Assembly: GCA_010671975.1 (NCBI GenBank)
Contig: JAAHIA010000302.1
Span: forward strand, 1-6,117
From: Leptolyngbya sp. SIO4C1
GTDB taxonomy: Bacteria; Cyanobacteriota; Cyanobacteriia; Phormidesmidales; Phormidesmidaceae
Direction of reading: 5' to 3'
Length of the DNA: 6,117 nt
Both the position numbers and the translations under genes were made by a program. Positions 5,478 to 6,117 of the stretch are shown piece after piece. How positions within the stretch are numbered: position 1 is the first letter of the stretch; each line of letters starts with the position of its first letter. The notes beneath the pieces were generated by a model. It worked only from the letters and a program-made list of their open reading frames with translations, was not told where the DNA came from and made no database searches.

Positions 5478-6117
5478 TTAGTCTTGACGCAGCGCCTCGG
5501 CCACCAGTGCTGCGGCCGTTTCTGGGTTGCCCGTCGCTGGAAACACGAGAATGCTGCTAATTTTTGGGTTGTTAGTCAGCGCCTCTAGGCGATGCAGCTG
5601 CTGCTCTGTAATGGCAACGCCGGCATACTGCTCGGCGTACTCTAGCTCTTTTTCAAAGTTCGCGTCGTTATAGATTTGAATAAACGCGCGATCTATGTTC
5701 CAGTTTTGCCAGTCGGCGGCAAAATAGCGCTTGCCCCAGTAGGGATTATGGTGGCACAGATCGAAGCTCACGCCTGGATTGGCGGCTTTCATATCGGCCT
5801 GCAGGCGCCGTACGAACTGAGTCAGCTGCGCAGTGCGATCAACTTTGCCGGGCAGCTCGGCATGATAGCCGAGGTAGTCATCCCACTGAACGGCGTCAAT
5901 GTGGGGATATTTATAGACGAACTCAGCCAGGATTTGCCTAAAAAAGTTAGAGACCTCTGGAATTTCAATATCTAGCAGGTAGTGGTCTACTTTAGGGTAG
6001 GTTTTGTCGACACCGGGGACAAGCCAGCGCTTGGCAACAGCCGTCTCGAAGATCGGGCTGTTCTCATCGAGCTTGATGCCTTTCTCAAAATAGGCATGCA
6101 GGTGCACGCCTATTTTG
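5478..6117 (-). CDS. GHL10 (DUF187) family glycosyl-hydrolase-like protein, C-terminal part (5' end outside window)
   Basis: The frame is open to the right edge; a GTG at 6107 is an internal codon, since the family core already runs through it. The visible 212 residues, numbered from that GTG, show HAYFEKGIKLDENSP, DHYLLDIEIPEVSNFF (41-56), then IDAVQWDDYLGYHAELPG (70-87), equivalent to the conserved V-D-G-I-x-x-D-D-Y segment of GHL10 proteins. FDLCHHNPYWGKRYFAADW (115-133), FIQIYNDANF (142-151) and a C-terminal GVAITEQQLHRL follow. The fold is a TIM barrel; Asp76/Asp77 are candidate catalytic or substrate residues. Family knowledge: the E. coli GHL10 protein DigH (YddW) cleaves stem-peptide-free peptidoglycan strands. 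Cyanobacterial members are mostly uncharacterised and often called 'family 10 glycosylhydrolase', not to be confused with GH10 xylanases. The N-terminus, including any signal peptide, is not in view. It lies 71 bp upstream of dapL on the same strand. Confidence 0.88.
   Translation of the reverse strand, partial: KIGVHLHAYFEKGIKLDENSPIFETAVAKRWLVPGVDKTYPKVDHYLLDIEIPEVSNFFRQILAEFVYKYPHIDAVQWDDYLGYHAELPGKVDRTAQLTQFVRRLQADMKAANPGVSFDLCHHNPYWGKRYFAADWQNWNIDRAFIQIYNDANFEKELEYAEQYAGVAITEQQLHRLEALTNNPKISSILVFPATGNPETAAALVAEALRQD

Noticed and set aside
5197..5481. Plus-strand 94-codon frame antisense to the dapL 5' end, ending ASVPTELLY
   Set aside because: It is largely a shadow of dapL, whose identity is certain; only the last 25 codons are in the gap and no start signal is seen.
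1..6117. CRISPR arrays, tRNA or rRNA genes, insertion sequences, phage or toxin-antitoxin modules
   Set aside because: No regularly spaced direct repeats, no tRNA-like cloverleaf sequence, no transposase or integrase frame and no paired small ORFs were seen. The single Uma2 protein alone does not define a defence system.

Overview
The window looks like a piece of a cyanobacterial chromosome. The palindromic octamer GCGATCGC (HIP1) occurs five times in 6.1 kb, where about 0.1 would be expected by chance. The protein set also fits: an LL-diaminopimelate aminotransferase of the plant/cyanobacterial kind, a Uma2-family putative nuclease, a cyanobacterial-style GHL10 protein and a small outer-membrane barrel. 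The species cannot be named from this sequence.

Layout, left to right. (1) The end of a DUF2809 membrane protein on the + strand, cut by the window edge and clearly more AT-rich than the rest. (2) A gene-poor stretch of about 350 bp (347-702) with weak hairpins and an open but probably non-genic frame. (3) A secreted TPR-type protein on + (703-2379). (4) A 347-bp intergenic region holding a possible very small minus-strand gene with its own promoter-like and terminator-like signals, followed by the structured leader of the next gene. (5) A secreted, small outer-membrane beta-barrel candidate on + (2727-3194) with a clear intrinsic terminator. (6) A short protein-like fragment on + (3324-3479) without a usable start, probably a gene remnant. 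(7) Three minus-strand genes: the GHL10 glycosyl-hydrolase-like protein (cut by the right edge), dapL, and a Uma2 protein, separated by 71 and 125 bp.

The + genes each appear to be single units. They share an envelope theme: a membrane protein, a secreted TPR protein and an outer-membrane barrel. On the minus strand, dapL makes the LL-diaminopimelate used for lysine and peptidoglycan. The gene upstream of it belongs to a family with at least one characterised peptidoglycan glycosidase, so a cell-wall connection is possible but unproven.

I found no CRISPR array, tRNA, rRNA, transposase or phage module, and no convincing new defence or mobile system. The most interesting unexplained items are the small minus-strand unit at 2418-2591, the hairpin-rich leader of the barrel gene, and the orphan coding fragment at 3324-3479.
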